Positions 25,428 to 37,082 are shown, counted from the first letter of the stretch. The stretch is DNA of 64,000 bases from Shouchella shacheensis (GCF_001484965.1 NZ_LLYY01000014.1:33278-97277); one strand, 5' to 3'. Numbers and translations are program-made. Notes: generated by a model from the letters alone, not told the origin.

Positions 25428-27232
25428 CCTATTCCCCCCTTAAATGTGGAATATGGCAGTGTGACGTAAATCGTCGTTCCTTGGTTGTACTCACTATGCA
25501 CCCAGATGTCTCCGTCATGCGCGTGTACGTATTCTTGGGCGATCGCTAGACCCAACCCTGTTCCGCCGACCGTTCTGGCGCGTGCCTTATCGACCCGATA
25601 AAAGCGTTCAAAGATCTTCTTTTGAGCTTCTTGTGGGATCCCTAAGCCTTCATCGGCGATGCTGATACGTGCTTTATTTTCCTGGTGCAAGAGTGTAACG
25701 GTCACATTGCCACCTTTTGGCGAATACTTCATCGCGTTCGATATAATATTATCAAGTACTTGTGTGATTTTATCTGAGTCTATGTGTGCATACATTGGCT
25801 GCTTCACGATGTGGCGGTGAAAGTGAATGTTTTTCTCCGTAGCGATGATCTCAAAGCGATCCACCACTTCATGAAGAAAGCTGCCAAGGTCCACCCAGTT
25901 CATCTTCAGGCGATAATCCTGACTATCTATTTTCGAAAGCTGTAGCAAGTCATTCACAAGACGAATCATACGCTCCGTTTCATTTTGAGTGACGCCAAGA
26001 AACCGAGGGGCAATCTCCTCATCACTTAGGGCCCCGTCCGCCAGTGCTTCAAGATAGCTTTTCATGGTGGTCAGAGGCGTTCGTAGCTCATGCGAGACAT
26101 TGGCGACAAACTCGCGGCGTTCCTCTTCAATCTTTTCTTTTTCCGTCACGTCATGAAGGACGCTAATCAGCCCGTTAATCGGCCCATCCTCCTCTTGAAT
26201 CACGGAGAAGCTCGCTTCGAGAACAAACGGCTCCTCTTCACTGCTCTTATCAATTAACACCGAGTCCGACTGATTGTACAAGTCATAGATGGTAAATGAG
26301 TCCCCTAGCTTTAACACTTCAGTAAGCGGCTTTTGCATCATCTGTTTAAGCGACACCCCTAACAGCTCTTCCGCTCGGCGGTTCAGCAAAATGACGTCGC
26401 CGTTTTGGTCGGTGGCAACGACTCCGTCCGTCATATGAGCGAGGACCGATTTTAAGCGTTTTTGCTCGCGGTCCCGCATTAATGTGGTGTCATGAAGCTT
26501 TTTCGTTAGTTCATTAAACGACATCGCCAGTTGGCCAATCTCATCTGTGCTATGGACGTGAACATGCTTTGTGAAATCGCCATGGCCCATGCGCAAGGCC
26601 TGCTTTCGCATGTCAAGAATCGGAGCCGTAATTGTTCGGGCAAGCAAAATCACAAGCACCGCCGTGATCAAAAGCGAAATCACAGTGGCGGTTATAAAGA
26701 TATTATTAATTTCCGATACATGCGCATGAACGCCCTCAACCGAAGACTCCACGTAGATCGCGCCAATCACTTCTTCCCCGCTTTCGGAACGGACAGGTTC
26801 CGCATACACGAAGAAGCGCTCGCCGTCATCACTCAGTTCGATGAAATCTCCTTCTTCAAATAAGAGCGCACGCTTCACCACACCATCTGGCCTCTGCTGT
26901 CCGATCACATCGGAATCCGCGATGTCTGAACTCGCCTCAATCACACTATCCATATTCACAAACTGCGCCTTGGCATCGTCAAGGTTGAACGTGCTGCGCA
27001 GCAGTCCCGCGAGGTTCTGTTCATCCTCCGGCTTTGCGAGTTCCTGTGTCACGCCCGTTGCAAGCACTTTGATCCGATCCTCAACCATCGTGTCATGATT
27101 TTCAAGCAACTGCTGTTCCAGCTGCCTGGAAAAATAGACGCCGATTATCTGCATCGCCACAACAATCAGCAATACGTAGATGATGATGAGTTTAAAGCGA
27201 ATCGATTTAAAGAAGCCGACATTCCGCTCCAT
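25424..27232 (-). CDS. walK: WalK sensor histidine kinase
   Basis: 602 residues: membrane segments at about 13-33 and 178-199 enclosing an extracytoplasmic Cache/PAS-like domain, then HAMP (about 200-250), PAS (about 260-370), HisKA with the phosphorylated His381 in Val-Ser-His-Glu-Leu-Arg-Thr-Pro, and a HATPase domain with Asn, Gly1 (Asp-Glu-Gly-Leu-Gly) and Gly2 (Gly-Thr-Gly-Leu-Gly-Leu) boxes. It senses cell-wall state and phosphorylates WalR. It follows walR without a gap. Confidence 0.97.
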   Translation of the reverse strand: MERNVGFFKSIRFKLIIIYVLLIVVAMQIIGVYFSRQLEQQLLENHDTMVEDRIKVLATGVTQELAKPEDEQNLAGLLRSTFNLDDAKAQFVNMDSVIEASSDIADSDVIGQQRPDGVVKRALLFEEGDFIELSDDGERFFVYAEPVRSESGEEVIGAIYVESSVEGVHAHVSEINNIFITATVISLLITAVLVILLARTITAPILDMRKQALRMGHGDFTKHVHVHSTDEIGQLAMSFNELTKKLHDTTLMRDREQKRLKSVLAHMTDGVVATDQNGDVILLNRRAEELLGVSLKQMMQKPLTEVLKLGDSFTIYDLYNQSDSVLIDKSSEEEPFVLEASFSVIQEEDGPINGLISVLHDVTEKEKIEEERREFVANVSHELRTPLTTMKSYLEALADGALSDEEIAPRFLGVTQNETERMIRLVNDLLQLSKIDSQDYRLKMNWVDLGSFLHEVVDRFEIIATEKNIHFHRHIVKQPMYAHIDSDKITQVLDNIISNAMKYSPKGGNVTVTLLHQENKARISIADEGLGIPQEAQKKIFERFYRVDKARARTVGGTGLGLAIAQEYVHAHDGDIWVHSEYNQGTTIYVTLPYSTFKGGIG

Positions 27233-27946
27233 TTACCCCTGCTCCTGCACTTCTGGCAAGGCAAGATAATAGCCCACTCCACGTCTCGTCATAATCCAAA
27301 CCGGGTAGCTTGGGTTGTCTTCCACCTTCTCACGCAGTCGCCTGACCGTCACATCCACCGTACGTACGTCTCCAAAGTAGTCATAGCCCCACACTGCCTG
27401 CAGCAAATGCTCTCGCGTCATCACTTGCCCAAGGTGCTTGCCCAGATAATGAATCAGCTCAAACTCACGATGCGTTAGCTCCACCAGTTCATTGCGCTTT
27501 TTCACTTGATAGGCTTCCGGTAGAATCGACAACTCTCCAATCGCAATTTCAGTAGGCGAAGCGGTGGATTCTTCCGCTTTCACTTGTTGCCGGCGCAAGT
27601 TCGCTTTCACCCGCGCGAGCAGCTCCCTTGTGCTGAATGGCTTCGTCACGTAGTCGTCCGCGCCAAGTTCAAGACCAAGAACCTTATCAATCTCCGAATC
27701 CTTAGCCGTTAGCATAATAATAGGGATATCATACTGCTTGCGAACCTCGCGACACACTTCCATTCCGTCCTTATACGGGAGCATGATGTCAAGCAGGATT
27801 AAATCCGGCTTTTTTTCCCTCACTCGTTCTAAAGCTTCGTTCCCGTCATACGCAACGGAGACTTCAAACCCTTCTTTTTCTAAGTTGAATTTTAATATAT
27901 CCGCAATCGGCTTTTCATCGTCTACAACCAAAATGTTTTTCTCCAT
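27233..27946 (-). CDS. walR: WalR response regulator (OmpR family)
   Basis: 237 residues: receiver domain with acidic pocket Asp9/Asp10, phosphoacceptor Asp53 and Lys102-type Lys-Pro-Phe, and a C-terminal winged helix of the OmpR/PhoB type. It controls autolysin and cell-wall turnover genes and is essential in most Firmicutes. First gene of the walRKHIJ-htrC operon; the 236 bases upstream separate it from the tRNA cluster. Confidence 0.97.
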   Translation of the reverse strand: MEKNILVVDDEKPIADILKFNLEKEGFEVSVAYDGNEALERVREKKPDLILLDIMLPYKDGMEVCREVRKQYDIPIIMLTAKDSEIDKVLGLELGADDYVTKPFSTRELLARVKANLRRQQVKAEESTASPTEIAIGELSILPEAYQVKKRNELVELTHREFELIHYLGKHLGQVMTREHLLQAVWGYDYFGDVRTVDVTVRRLREKVEDNPSYPVWIMTRRGVGYYLALPEVQEQG

Positions 27947-28050
27947 TCAAGTAACCTGCTGGCAAAACGCTGGCGATCCCCGCGCGCTTTCCTAGTTGCA
28001 GCAGCAGTACAGCCTCCTTTTCACATTAGGAAAATGCAAAAATATCAATG

Positions 28051-28064
28051 GTTTCCCGGGCAAT
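28051..28064. promoter_or_regulatory. Possible Noc-binding site
   Basis: GTTTCCCGGGCAAT matches 12 of 14 positions of the Noc-binding consensus ATTTCCCGGGAAAT, with the CCCGGG core intact. It lies between walR and the tRNA genes. Confidence 0.35.
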
Positions 28065-28133
28065 AGTTCTCATAAAATACCTCTATCTAGTTTAACATAG
28101 AAACTCAAAATGTCTTGTATCCACTGTAGCTAG

Positions 28134-28176
28134 ACAAAAAAAAGAACCCCATGTGCGAACACATAAAGTTCTTTTT
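28134..28176 (-). terminator. Terminator of the tRNA operon
   Basis: AAAAAGAAC...ATGTG-TTCG-CACAT...GTTCTTTTTTT on the minus strand: a stem with a UUCG-type loop and a T run, 7 bases beyond the tRNA-Thr gene. Confidence 0.9.
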
Positions 28177-28182
28177 CTACAA

Positions 28183-28255
<73 letters not shown>

Positions 28256-28261
28256 ATATGG

Positions 28262-28334
<73 letters not shown>

Positions 28335-28398
28335 CTTTCAGCACTTACTTCTTCTATGTACTTCCATACATAAAATCGATCGCTCTAACCAATGTAAA

Positions 28399-28475
28399 TG
28401 GCGGTCCGGACGGGACTCGAACCCGCGACCTCCTGCGTGACAGGCAGGCATTCTAACCAACTGAACTACCGGACC
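28399..28475 (-). tRNA. tRNA-Asp (anticodon GTC)
   Basis: 74 bases plus encoded CCA: acceptor GGTCCGG/CCGGACC, anticodon loop CTGTCAC, T-loop GTTCGAGTC. Confidence 0.95.
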
Positions 28476-28495
28476 AGTAGTATCTATTTAAAAAG

Positions 28496-28567
28496 TGACC
28501 CGTACGGGATTCGAACCCGTGTTACCGCCGTGAAAGGGCGGTGTCTTAACCGCTTGACCAACGGGCC
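28496..28567 (-). tRNA. tRNA-Glu (anticodon TTC)
   Basis: 72 bases: acceptor GGCCCGT/ACGGGTC with one G-U pair, anticodon loop CTTTCAC, T-loop GTTCGAATC. Confidence 0.95.
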
Positions 28568-28576
28568 ACTGACGAA

Positions 28577-28652
28577 TGGTGAGCCATGAAGGATTCGAAC
28601 CTTCGACCCTCTGATTAAAAGTCAGATGCTCTACCAACTGAGCTAATGGCTC
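28577..28652 (-). tRNA. tRNA-Lys (anticodon TTT)
   Basis: 73 bases plus encoded CCA: acceptor GAGCCAT/ATGGCTC, anticodon loop CTTTTAA, T-loop GTTCGAATC. First gene of the leftward tRNA operon Lys-Glu-Asp-Phe-Thr. Confidence 0.95.
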
Positions 28653-28725
28653 AAACAATAACCGATTAAACGGTGCGAAAGCAAACCGCTTGTCCTCGGA
28701 GCTGAAGCTCTTGGCGACAAGATTT

Positions 28726-28754
28726 ATATTACCACAGCAAAAAAGAGAGCGCAA
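28726..28754 (-). promoter_or_regulatory. Promoter of the tRNA operon
   Basis: On the minus strand TTGCGC (28749-28754), a 17-base spacer, and TAATAT (28726-28731), about 74 bases before tRNA-Lys. Confidence 0.65.
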
Positions 28755-28835
28755 TATATTTTCACGACTTTTTTTAAGTTCTTATGAACCTTTTTAGCAT
28801 ACCCCTAGCCCTCCTTAAGGATACGTATAAACCTG

Positions 28836-29121
28836 AAAAGCACAGGCGGGTTGCTAAAAAGCACGGATTTTGGAGGGCCTGCTACTCGCAATCCTGGTCT
28901 TGGATTTCAGGGCAGGACCGAAAAATCCCGAGCTTTTACCCGCCGCAGCTAGACAAGACCGAAAAGCGCAGGCGGGTCGCCTAAAAGCACGGATTTTGGA
29001 GGGCCTGGACTAGAAATCCCGACCTTGGATTTCAGGGCAGGACCGAAAAATCCCGAGCTTTTACCCGCCGCAGCTAGACAAGACCGAAAAGCGCAGGCGG
29101 GTTGCCTAGAAGCGCCAGAGC
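28836..29121 (+). repeat. Tandem type A palindromic repeats (two full, one partial)
   Basis: Units at about 28836-28955 and 28960-29080 are almost identical (same GCACGGATTTTGGAGGGCCTG-like core, here split as GCACGGATTTTGG and AGGGCCTG), a sign of recent duplication; a third is cut off after GCGCAGGCGGGTTGCC by the purA terminator. Together with the tRNA promoter they fill the 28653-29172 gap. Confidence 0.85.
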
Positions 29122-29126
29122 TGGGC

Positions 29127-29159
29127 AAAAAAGGAAACGCAAGAGAGTCCTGCGTTTCC
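29127..29159 (-). terminator. Terminator of purA
   Basis: 9-bp stem GGAAACGCA/TGCGTTTCC with six T following on the minus strand. Confidence 0.9.
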
Positions 29160-29172
29160 CACTCTTCCCTCG

Positions 29173-30492
<1,320 letters not shown>

Positions 30493-30494
30493 TT

Positions 30495-30524
30495 AGTATA
30501 GCAGTTGTGGTTAGCCATCGTCAA
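30495..30524 (-). promoter_or_regulatory. Promoter of purA
   Basis: On the minus strand TTGACG (30519-30524), an 18-base spacer, and an extended TGC-TATACT (-10 at 30495-30500), about 36 bases before the start codon. Confidence 0.75.
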
Positions 30525-30614
30525 TGTAAACCCGAACGTTTTTGAAAGCATGAAACTTTTTATTCGTGTGAGAACCCCACTTCTTAGGGAAGTGGAAGAC
30601 CCTCATGCGGTGCT

Positions 30615-30835
30615 TGTTCTCTCTCACATCCATCTCTTCTCTCCCACATTCAGTGCCTTCTCTCTCGCATCCACTGCTTTCTCCCCCGCATTCCGTGCCT
30701 TCTCTCTCGCATCCATCTCTTTCTCCCCCGCATTTGGTGCCGTCTCTCTCGCATCCACTGCTTTCTCCCCCACATTCAGTCTGTCTCTCTCAGATCCACC
30801 TCTTTCTCCCCCGCATTTGGTGCTTTTCCTCTAAC
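30615..30835. repeat. Tandem minisatellite of about 20-bp half-units
   Basis: About ten degenerate copies of a 19-21 bp unit of the form TCTCyCGCATyCaGTGCyT, two alternating variants giving a 39-40 bp period. The plus-strand ORF over it (Ser/Phe/Ala-rich) is a by-product of the repeat. It occupies the gap between purA and dnaB. Confidence 0.8.
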
Positions 30836-30840
30836 AACTC

Positions 30841-30869
30841 AAAAGAGCCTGCTCGAAATAAGCAGGCTC
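30841..30869 (-). terminator. Terminator of dnaB
   Basis: 9-bp stem GAGCCTGCT/AGCAGGCTC with a 7-base loop and TTTTG on the minus strand. Confidence 0.85.
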
Positions 30870-30873
30870 AATC

Positions 30874-32238
30874 TTAGGCACCTGGAGGCATGCTCCCTTC
30901 ATCGTGGCGACGCTCCAGATTAACGAATTTATTATATTCTTTAACAAACGCTAGCTCGACGGTGCCGACTGGACCGTTCCGCTGCTTAGCAATAATGATT
31001 TCAATAATATTCTTCGTTTCACTTTCTTTATCGTAATAATCATCTCTATACAGGAAGGCGACGATATCCGCATCCTGCTCAATGCTCCCCGATTCACGAA
31101 TATCAGACATCATCGGGCGCTTGTCTTGGCGGGATTCAACTCCACGAGAAAGCTGAGACAGGGCAATCACAGGAACCTCTAGCTCACGCGCGATCGCTTT
31201 AAGCGTTCTGGAGATCTCTGAAACCTCCTGCTGTCGGTTCTCTCCGCCACGTCCGTTTCCTTGAATGAGCTGTAAATAGTCAATCAAAATCATGCCAAGC
31301 CCACTTTCTTGTTTCAACCGCCGACATTTCGCTCGAATCTCCCCAACTTTAACTCCAGGGGTATCATCAATGTAAATGCCCGCTTTGGATAATGATCCCA
31401 TCGCCATCGATAACTTGTGCCAATCCTCATCTTCAAGTGCCCCGGTCCGCATTCGCTGGGCGTCAATGTTTCCCTCTGCACAAAGCATCCGCGTGACCAA
31501 CTGACTGGCGCCCATTTCTAGAGAGAAAATCGCCACATTTTCCTCCGTCTTCGTTGCAACATTTTGGGCAATGTTCAGGGCAAAGGCCGTCTTTCCCACC
31601 GACGGTCTGGCAGCGACAATGATCAAATCATTGCGCTGAAAGCCTGCCGTCATCGTATCCAGCTCTGAGAAGCCCGTGGCAATCCCCGTAATGTCTCCTC
31701 GTGTCTGTTGAAGCATCTCAATTTTATCGTACGTTTCCAACAATACATCTTTTATGGAAACAAAAGCCGTCGTGTTCTTACGCTGGGAGACATCAAGGAT
31801 GGTCTTTTCTGCCTCATCAAGGATGGCATCGACCTCTTCCTCGCTGGCATAGCCTTCCTGCGCAATATTGGTCGCCACTCGGATCAACCTGCGAAGCACC
31901 GATTTTTCTTCGACAATGCGGGTGTAATACTCCACATTCGCCGCTGTCGGCACAGAGTTGGCGACATCGGTTAGGTAAGAGAGACCGCCAATATCATCCA
32001 GCCACTTGCGATCCTTAAGCTCCGATGTGACCGTCACCAGATCCACCGGCTCCCCTTTTTCTCCTAAATCAAGCATCACTTCATAGATACGCTGGTGAGC
32101 CGCTCGGTAAAAATCCTCCGGCAGCAATTTCTCGCTCGCCGTCGTTAGCGCTTGCTCGGCAAGAAAAACCGCCCCGAGCACCGCCTGCTCCGCCTCAATA
32201 TTTTGTGGCGGTGTTCGGTCTGAGAAATGCTCACTCAT
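30874..32238 (-). CDS. dnaB: Replicative DNA helicase DnaB (dnaC of B. subtilis)
   Basis: 454 residues from the ATG at 32238 (GGAGGG upstream). N-terminal helical domain (about 10-115), linker, RecA-like ATPase with Walker A Ala-Arg-Pro-Ser-Val-Gly-Lys-Thr-Ala-Phe near residue 212, Walker B Met-Ile-Leu-Ile-Asp-Tyr, and the Gln-Leu-Ser-Arg motif. Hexameric helicase that unwinds DNA at the fork. It follows rplI and gdpP as in B. subtilis, but with palindromic repeats between. Confidence 0.97.
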   Translation of the reverse strand: MSEHFSDRTPPQNIEAEQAVLGAVFLAEQALTTASEKLLPEDFYRAAHQRIYEVMLDLGEKGEPVDLVTVTSELKDRKWLDDIGGLSYLTDVANSVPTAANVEYYTRIVEEKSVLRRLIRVATNIAQEGYASEEEVDAILDEAEKTILDVSQRKNTTAFVSIKDVLLETYDKIEMLQQTRGDITGIATGFSELDTMTAGFQRNDLIIVAARPSVGKTAFALNIAQNVATKTEENVAIFSLEMGASQLVTRMLCAEGNIDAQRMRTGALEDEDWHKLSMAMGSLSKAGIYIDDTPGVKVGEIRAKCRRLKQESGLGMILIDYLQLIQGNGRGGENRQQEVSEISRTLKAIARELEVPVIALSQLSRGVESRQDKRPMMSDIRESGSIEQDADIVAFLYRDDYYDKESETKNIIEIIIAKQRNGPVGTVELAFVKEYNKFVNLERRHDEGSMPPGA

Positions 32239-32325
32239 CACGATCCCTCCTCTCCTATGAAATCCCTAAAAAGAAGCTGACCCACATAGGAGTCAGCTTT
32301 CTCCGTTTGCAAACAACCGTGTGGG

Positions 32326-32744
32326 AAAGCGGGTTGAATTTCTTTGCTTCTGACCAGCCCGCCTCTGCTTTTCCTTGATCCAGCTGCAGTGGGCAGGGAC
32401 TCGAGTCTTTCAGTCAGTCTGATCAAGCCAAGACCGGGCTTGATGCAGCCTACCTTCCAAGACTTTTCGTCCCTAAACGCCCGCCTCCGCTTTTCCTAAT
32501 CCAGCTGCGGCGGGTAGAAGCTCGAGGTTTCTTCACGCCGCCAGTTCAAGTCAAGGGCGGAGTTGATCTGCCGTCGCTCCAGAACTTGTCGCTCGTGTGC
32601 AGGACGCCTCCGCTTTTCCCCGATCCAGCTGCGGCGGGTAGAAGCTCGAGATTTTTCAGTCCTGACACGAAATCCAAAACCCGGATTTCTTTGTCAGGCC
32701 TTCCAAAATTCTCGCTTCTGCCCAACCCGCCTCCGCTTTACTAT
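32326..32744 (-). repeat. Cluster of three palindromic repeats (mixed subtypes)
   Basis: Three units in reverse orientation: a hybrid unit with a GATCAAGCC...GGCTTGAT core (about 32326-32500), a shortened type B unit (about 32500-32605) and a full type A unit (about 32605-32740). The last ends directly at the rplI stop codon. They fill the dnaB-rplI gap. Confidence 0.8.
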
Positions 32745-33188
32745 CTAAACTTCTTTCACGTGTACGTTGACCGTCGCCGTTACTTCAGGGTGAATTTTAA
32801 TGGGTACTTTCGTATTGCCAAGGGAACGGATTGGGTTGTCTAGTTGGATTTTGCGTTTGTCGACTTTTTTGTTTTGTTTGGAGAGCGCTTCGGCGATTTG
32901 TTTTGTCGATACGGCTCCAAATAGACGGCCGCCTTCCCCGGATTTAGCCGGGATTTCGAGGGGAAGGGCCTCGAGTTCTTCTTTAAATGCGTTTGCTTTT
33001 GCGCGTTCCTCGTCCGCTTTCTTTTGCTCGCTTTTTTCTTTGGCTTCGAGATCTTTCATGTTTCCTTTGGTGGCTTCTTTGGCAAGATTGTTCGGGATCA
33101 GGTAATTGCGAGCGTATCCCTCCGATACCTCTTTGGTTTCCCCTTTTTTGCCTTTTCCTTTTACATCTTGCGTAAAGATGACTTTCAT
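32745..33188 (-). CDS. rplI: 50S ribosomal protein L9
   Basis: 147 residues. N-terminal rRNA-binding domain with Val-Lys-Gly-Lys-Gly-Lys-Lys-Gly and Tyr-Ala-Arg-Asn-Tyr-Leu-Ile-Pro, long connecting helix (about 40-75), and C-terminal domain with Gly-Arg-Leu-Phe-Gly-Ala-Val-Ser. Two bases separate it from gdpP. Confidence 0.98.
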   Translation of the reverse strand: MKVIFTQDVKGKGKKGETKEVSEGYARNYLIPNNLAKEATKGNMKDLEAKEKSEQKKADEERAKANAFKEELEALPLEIPAKSGEGGRLFGAVSTKQIAEALSKQNKKVDKRKIQLDNPIRSLGNTKVPIKIHPEVTATVNVHVKEV

Positions 33189-33190
33189 CG

Positions 33191-35155
33191 TTATAAGCCT
33201 CCTTCTATAGCTTCATCAATCGCGGTTACCAGCTGTTCTTCCGCTTCCTTAAGCGTGACGTCTTCCATTTGTGTGGCTGCATTGGATAGGTGGCCTCCGC
33301 CGCCCAGATGTTCCATAATGACTTGAACGTTGACATCTCCAAGCGAACGTGCGCTGATGCTTGCCTTGTTGTCTTCCCGCATGGAGAGCACAAAGGACGC
33401 CTTCACATCGCTCATTTGCAGGAGCGTATCGGCCGCCTGGGCGATCACAATTTGGTCGTAGACCTCCTCCTTGCTGGCCACCGCAATCGCGAACCCATCC
33501 TTATACGTATATGCACTTTCTACAAGCTTAGCACGCTTTACATACGTCGCCAAGTCCTCCTTCAGTAGCTTTTGCACAAGTGTGGTATCCGCTCCATTCG
33601 CTCTTAGGAAGGAGGCCGCATCAAACGTTCTCGCCCCTGTTCGCACCGCAAAGCTTTTCGTATCAACAATGATTCCAGCAAGCAAGGCCGTTGCCTCTAG
33701 CCGGTCCATCTTAAACTGGCGTGGCTGATACTCAAGCAGTTCCGTGACAAGCTCCGCCGTTGATGAAGCATATGGTTCCATATACACAAGCACCGGATCT
33801 TCAATAAAATCCTCGCTCCGCCGATGGTGATCAAGAACAATCACACGATCAACCATCTCCAGAAGTTTAGGTTCAATCACGAGCGAAGGTTTGTGGGTGT
33901 CGACCACGACGAGCAGCGTGTCACGATCCACCAAGTCAACCGCATTCTCCGGAGAAACGAACTGACTCCAAAGATGATCATGTTCCTCTACTTCCGCAAG
34001 CAACCGCCTGACATCGGCATTAATATCGTTCTCATCCAATACAATAAAGCCTTCTCTGTCGTTTAAATCAGCCATCTTCAGTACACCGATCGAAGCACCA
34101 ATGGCATCCATGTCGGGCCGCTTATGGCCCATTACGATCACACGCTCACTTTCCCGTACAAAGTCGCGCAAAGCATGTGAAATCACACGGGCTCTGACGC
34201 GCGTTCGTTTTTCCACCGCATTGGTTTTCCCGCCGTAAAAACGAACGCGCCCATTCTTTTTCTTGATGGCTACCTGGTCCCCGCCACGGCCAAGGGCGAG
34301 GTCCAAGCTTGACTGTGCAAGCGTTCCTAGCTGCTTCAAGGAAGTCTCCTCCGTACCAACGCCAATACTGAGTGTAATTGGCACTTTTTCTTTTCCCGTA
34401 ACGTCTCGAACCTCATCAAGCAATTCAAATCGATTTTCTTCAAGGAGCAAGAGAGATTGATGATTCATCACGGCAAGAAATCGATCCGAAGATGTTCGTC
34501 TAAGAAAAATATCATAGTCGTTCGCCCATCCATTTAGCAAGGTTGTCACCTGCGTCATTAAACGGCTCCTGACCTGGTCTTCCATGCCCTGAGTGACTTC
34601 ATCAAAGTTGTCAAGGTACATGTAAGCCACCACTGGGAGCATATGGTCATACCGTTGCTGGGTCCACTCTTTTTCTGTGACATCGACCATATAAATCAGC
34701 CGCTCATTTCGCTCAAATGTACAATAGTAGTAGACCTCTCCAACCTGAATGGTCTCATGGCTCGCTGTATCCCTCACAAGGGGGCTGAGGTCTTCGCTGA
34801 TCTCATCCAAAGGTTTGCCGGATAGGCCTGTGCCCATCCTTTCAGCGACAAACGGATTGACCCACTGAATGCGCTCCTGTTCATCATAAAGAAGGATGCC
34901 CACAGGCAATTTGGTCACCGCCTTTTCGCCCGCCTTGTTCACGCGGTAGCTTAGCGTCGAAATATAGGCGTCGAGGTCGTTGCGAAAGCCCGTCTGTGCC
35001 TGAAAAAAGAGGATCATCCATACCCCTAAAACAAAAACGGCAATCAGTCCGAACTCCAAGCGTACATACACAAGCGTGAAGGCCAAGATCACTGAAACGA
35101 CGAACAGTGCTAGTACATGAAACCCATGCCAACGCTTCTGAATAAAATTCGGCAT
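33191..35155 (-). CDS. gdpP: Cyclic-di-AMP phosphodiesterase GdpP
   Basis: 654 residues: two membrane segments (about 10-52), a PAS-like domain (about 80-150), a degenerate GGDEF domain (about 170-300) and a C-terminal DHH/DHHA1 phosphodiesterase with Gly-His-Lys-Arg-Pro-Asp-Met-Asp and Asp-His-His near 345-445 and Gly-Gly-Gly-His at about 628. It hydrolyses c-di-AMP to pApA and so affects osmotic, potassium and beta-lactam responses. Confidence 0.96.
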   Translation of the reverse strand: MPNFIQKRWHGFHVLALFVVSVILAFTLVYVRLEFGLIAVFVLGVWMILFFQAQTGFRNDLDAYISTLSYRVNKAGEKAVTKLPVGILLYDEQERIQWVNPFVAERMGTGLSGKPLDEISEDLSPLVRDTASHETIQVGEVYYYCTFERNERLIYMVDVTEKEWTQQRYDHMLPVVAYMYLDNFDEVTQGMEDQVRSRLMTQVTTLLNGWANDYDIFLRRTSSDRFLAVMNHQSLLLLEENRFELLDEVRDVTGKEKVPITLSIGVGTEETSLKQLGTLAQSSLDLALGRGGDQVAIKKKNGRVRFYGGKTNAVEKRTRVRARVISHALRDFVRESERVIVMGHKRPDMDAIGASIGVLKMADLNDREGFIVLDENDINADVRRLLAEVEEHDHLWSQFVSPENAVDLVDRDTLLVVVDTHKPSLVIEPKLLEMVDRVIVLDHHRRSEDFIEDPVLVYMEPYASSTAELVTELLEYQPRQFKMDRLEATALLAGIIVDTKSFAVRTGARTFDAASFLRANGADTTLVQKLLKEDLATYVKRAKLVESAYTYKDGFAIAVASKEEVYDQIVIAQAADTLLQMSDVKASFVLSMREDNKASISARSLGDVNVQVIMEHLGGGGHLSNAATQMEDVTLKEAEEQLVTAIDEAIEGGL

Positions 35156-35196
35156 CCTGTCAACTCCTACCTTCAGTTCCTACGTGATCCCATGCT

Positions 35197-36117
35197 CTAC
35201 TGGCCCAATCGCTCACGCAGTCGTAAAATCATGTCAAATGAACCGACGAGGCGCATGATCATCGGCATGATTATGGAGAGCAACACTAAGCCAATGAAAG
35301 AAAAAATTCTTAGCCCCATCGATACGCGCTTTTCGTGGAAAACCAGAGCTACAAGCGAAAATCCTTGTAACATCAGGATAAAGCCAAGCAGCAGGATCGC
35401 ATTTTGCACAACGGCAAAAAACGGCGTACCAACCTCTGGTCCCGTGAAGCTGAGCACGAGAAAAATTAAGTACAGCACAAGGAAGACACGTGGAAAATCC
35501 CACTCTCTAAAGGCTGGCAACCTCTGATGGTCGATGTCCAGACGACGGAACATTAAGCCGGCAAACCAGAAAGTTAAAAACGCGTACGTTGCTGCCACAA
35601 TCACTAAGATTATTGGAATTATCGCCTGCACCGTTTGGACTTGTTCCGTAAGTGAAAATTGGTCAAGTCCAGGCACCCCAGCAAGATCTGCCATCTGCTG
35701 CGCTTCCTCTAGCTGTCCGCGTATAAGCTGTGCCACCGAAGCCTCACTTGTTACCGCAAACAGCAAATAGCCTAGGAAAACGAACAAAAAGTACGTGAGT
35801 CCGACAGAGAGAAAGACCTGGATTCCCGACTTCCTTTGACGCTCAGCCTCTCCAAGCACAAGGCCAACCGTTGCAAACATGAAGGCGATCACTGGCCCCG
35901 CAAGGTTAAAAGAAACCAAGCCCACAAGCGTCATTGCCAGCACAAAACCAAGACCTGGTCGCACGCCATGTCGTCTAGCAAACAAGGCCGCTGGCAGTGG
36001 AAGAGCGAGCAGCGCAATGAGATTGACAAGGGGAATATTTAGGATCGATAGAATGAGAAGGAGGAGAAACAGCAACCCTAGTTTGGTGCCATCACTCCAA
36101 ATCGTTGTGTTTTTCAA
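35197..36117 (-). CDS. YybS family DUF2232 membrane protein
   Basis: 306 residues from a TTG start at 36117; GGTGGGGGTGA lies five bases before it and the longer frame to 36255 has a non-family N-terminus. About eight hydrophobic segments, matching the DUF2232 (YybS) proteins found between rpsR and gdpP in Bacilli. The family resembles the S component-like membrane proteins, but no substrate is known. Confidence 0.85.
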   Translation of the reverse strand: MKNTTIWSDGTKLGLLFLLLLILSILNIPLVNLIALLALPLPAALFARRHGVRPGLGFVLAMTLVGLVSFNLAGPVIAFMFATVGLVLGEAERQRKSGIQVFLSVGLTYFLFVFLGYLLFAVTSEASVAQLIRGQLEEAQQMADLAGVPGLDQFSLTEQVQTVQAIIPIILVIVAATYAFLTFWFAGLMFRRLDIDHQRLPAFREWDFPRVFLVLYLIFLVLSFTGPEVGTPFFAVVQNAILLLGFILMLQGFSLVALVFHEKRVSMGLRIFSFIGLVLLSIIMPMIMRLVGSFDMILRLRERLGQ

Positions 36118-36300
36118 GTTGTCACCCCCACCCGCACCATATGCGCTCTTCGTTTTATATAGACGTTCACATCTTTTTTCATGATCCCTGTCTATTTTAG
36201 CGCACTTGCACCTAAAGTGAAAGGTGCCCATTGATAAAGAGAAAGAGGGCAGCACAGCAAGCTCTCTCAGCCTGCCTACGCTACCCTCTCATTTCTATGC

Positions 36301-36534
36301 TCAGTCTACATCCTTCACGTAAGGAAGTAGGGCAATTTGACGAGAACGTTTAATCGCTCTTGTCAACTTACGTTGATATTTCGCAGACGTTCCAGTCACG
36401 CGGCGAGGAAGAATTTTTCCACGCTCGGAGATGAAACGCTTAAGAAGATCCACATCTTTGTAATCGATATGCGTAATTTTGTTCGCAGTAAAGAAACAAA
36501 CCTTTCTGCGCTTTGGACGACCACGACGTGCCAT
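36301..36534 (-). CDS. rpsR: 30S ribosomal protein S18
   Basis: 77 residues with the S18 core [12 protein letters not shown] and Arg-Arg-Val-Thr-Gly-Thr. It binds S6 on the platform of the 30S subunit. Last gene of rpsF-ssb-rpsR. Confidence 0.98.
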   Translation of the reverse strand: MARRGRPKRRKVCFFTANKITHIDYKDVDLLKRFISERGKILPRRVTGTSAKYQRKLTRAIKRSRQIALLPYVKDVD

Positions 36535-36566
36535 GCTGCAAGCACTCCTTTCTTTTTAACTGTCGT

Positions 36567-37052
36567 TTAAAACGGGAGGTCATCATCAGAAATATCAACG
36601 GAGCCACCGTCGTTTGCGAACGGATCATTGGAAAAACCGCTTGACTTACTGCCTGACTGGTTGCCCCCTTGATGATTCTCATTGCCTGATGGCGCACCAC
36701 CGTATGAATCATTTCGGTTCTGGTTCTGGCTATTGCGAGGTTCTAGAAACTGCACGCTTTCGGCAACAATTTCAGTGACAAACACACGTCTGCCTTCATT
36801 GTTGTCATAGCTTCTCGTTTGTACGCGTCCATCTACGCCAGCAAGGCTGCCTTTTTTTAGGTAGTTCGCCACGTTTTCCGCTTGCTTGCGCCAAACCACA
36901 CAATTGATGAAATCCGCTTCTCTCTCCCCTTGCTGGTTGGAGAAAGGCCGATTGACCGCTAGTGTAAAGTTAGCTACAGCTACACCGTTTGGCGTGTAAC
37001 GCATTTCAGGATCGCGCGTTAGGCGTCCCACAAGGACAACACGATTCAGCAA
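36567..37052 (-). CDS. ssb: Single-stranded DNA-binding protein
   Basis: 161 residues from a TTG at 37052; GGAGG lies seven bases before it and family members start [10 protein letters not shown]. The ATG two codons upstream lies inside the ribosome-binding site. OB fold in residues 1-105, a Gln/Asn/Gly-rich linker, and the acidic Asp-Asp-Asp-Leu-Pro-Phe tail that docks replication and repair proteins. Confidence 0.96.
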   Translation of the reverse strand: MLNRVVLVGRLTRDPEMRYTPNGVAVANFTLAVNRPFSNQQGEREADFINCVVWRKQAENVANYLKKGSLAGVDGRVQTRSYDNNEGRRVFVTEIVAESVQFLEPRNSQNQNRNDSYGGAPSGNENHQGGNQSGSKSSGFSNDPFANDGGSVDISDDDLPF

Positions 37053-37082
37053 TACCATCCCTCCCGCAACTTAAGTGATCTA

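Noticed and set aside
30505..30877. Rightward Ser/Phe-rich repeat proteins
   Set aside because: Products of the tandem minisatellite, open in two frames at once, with no ribosome-binding site.
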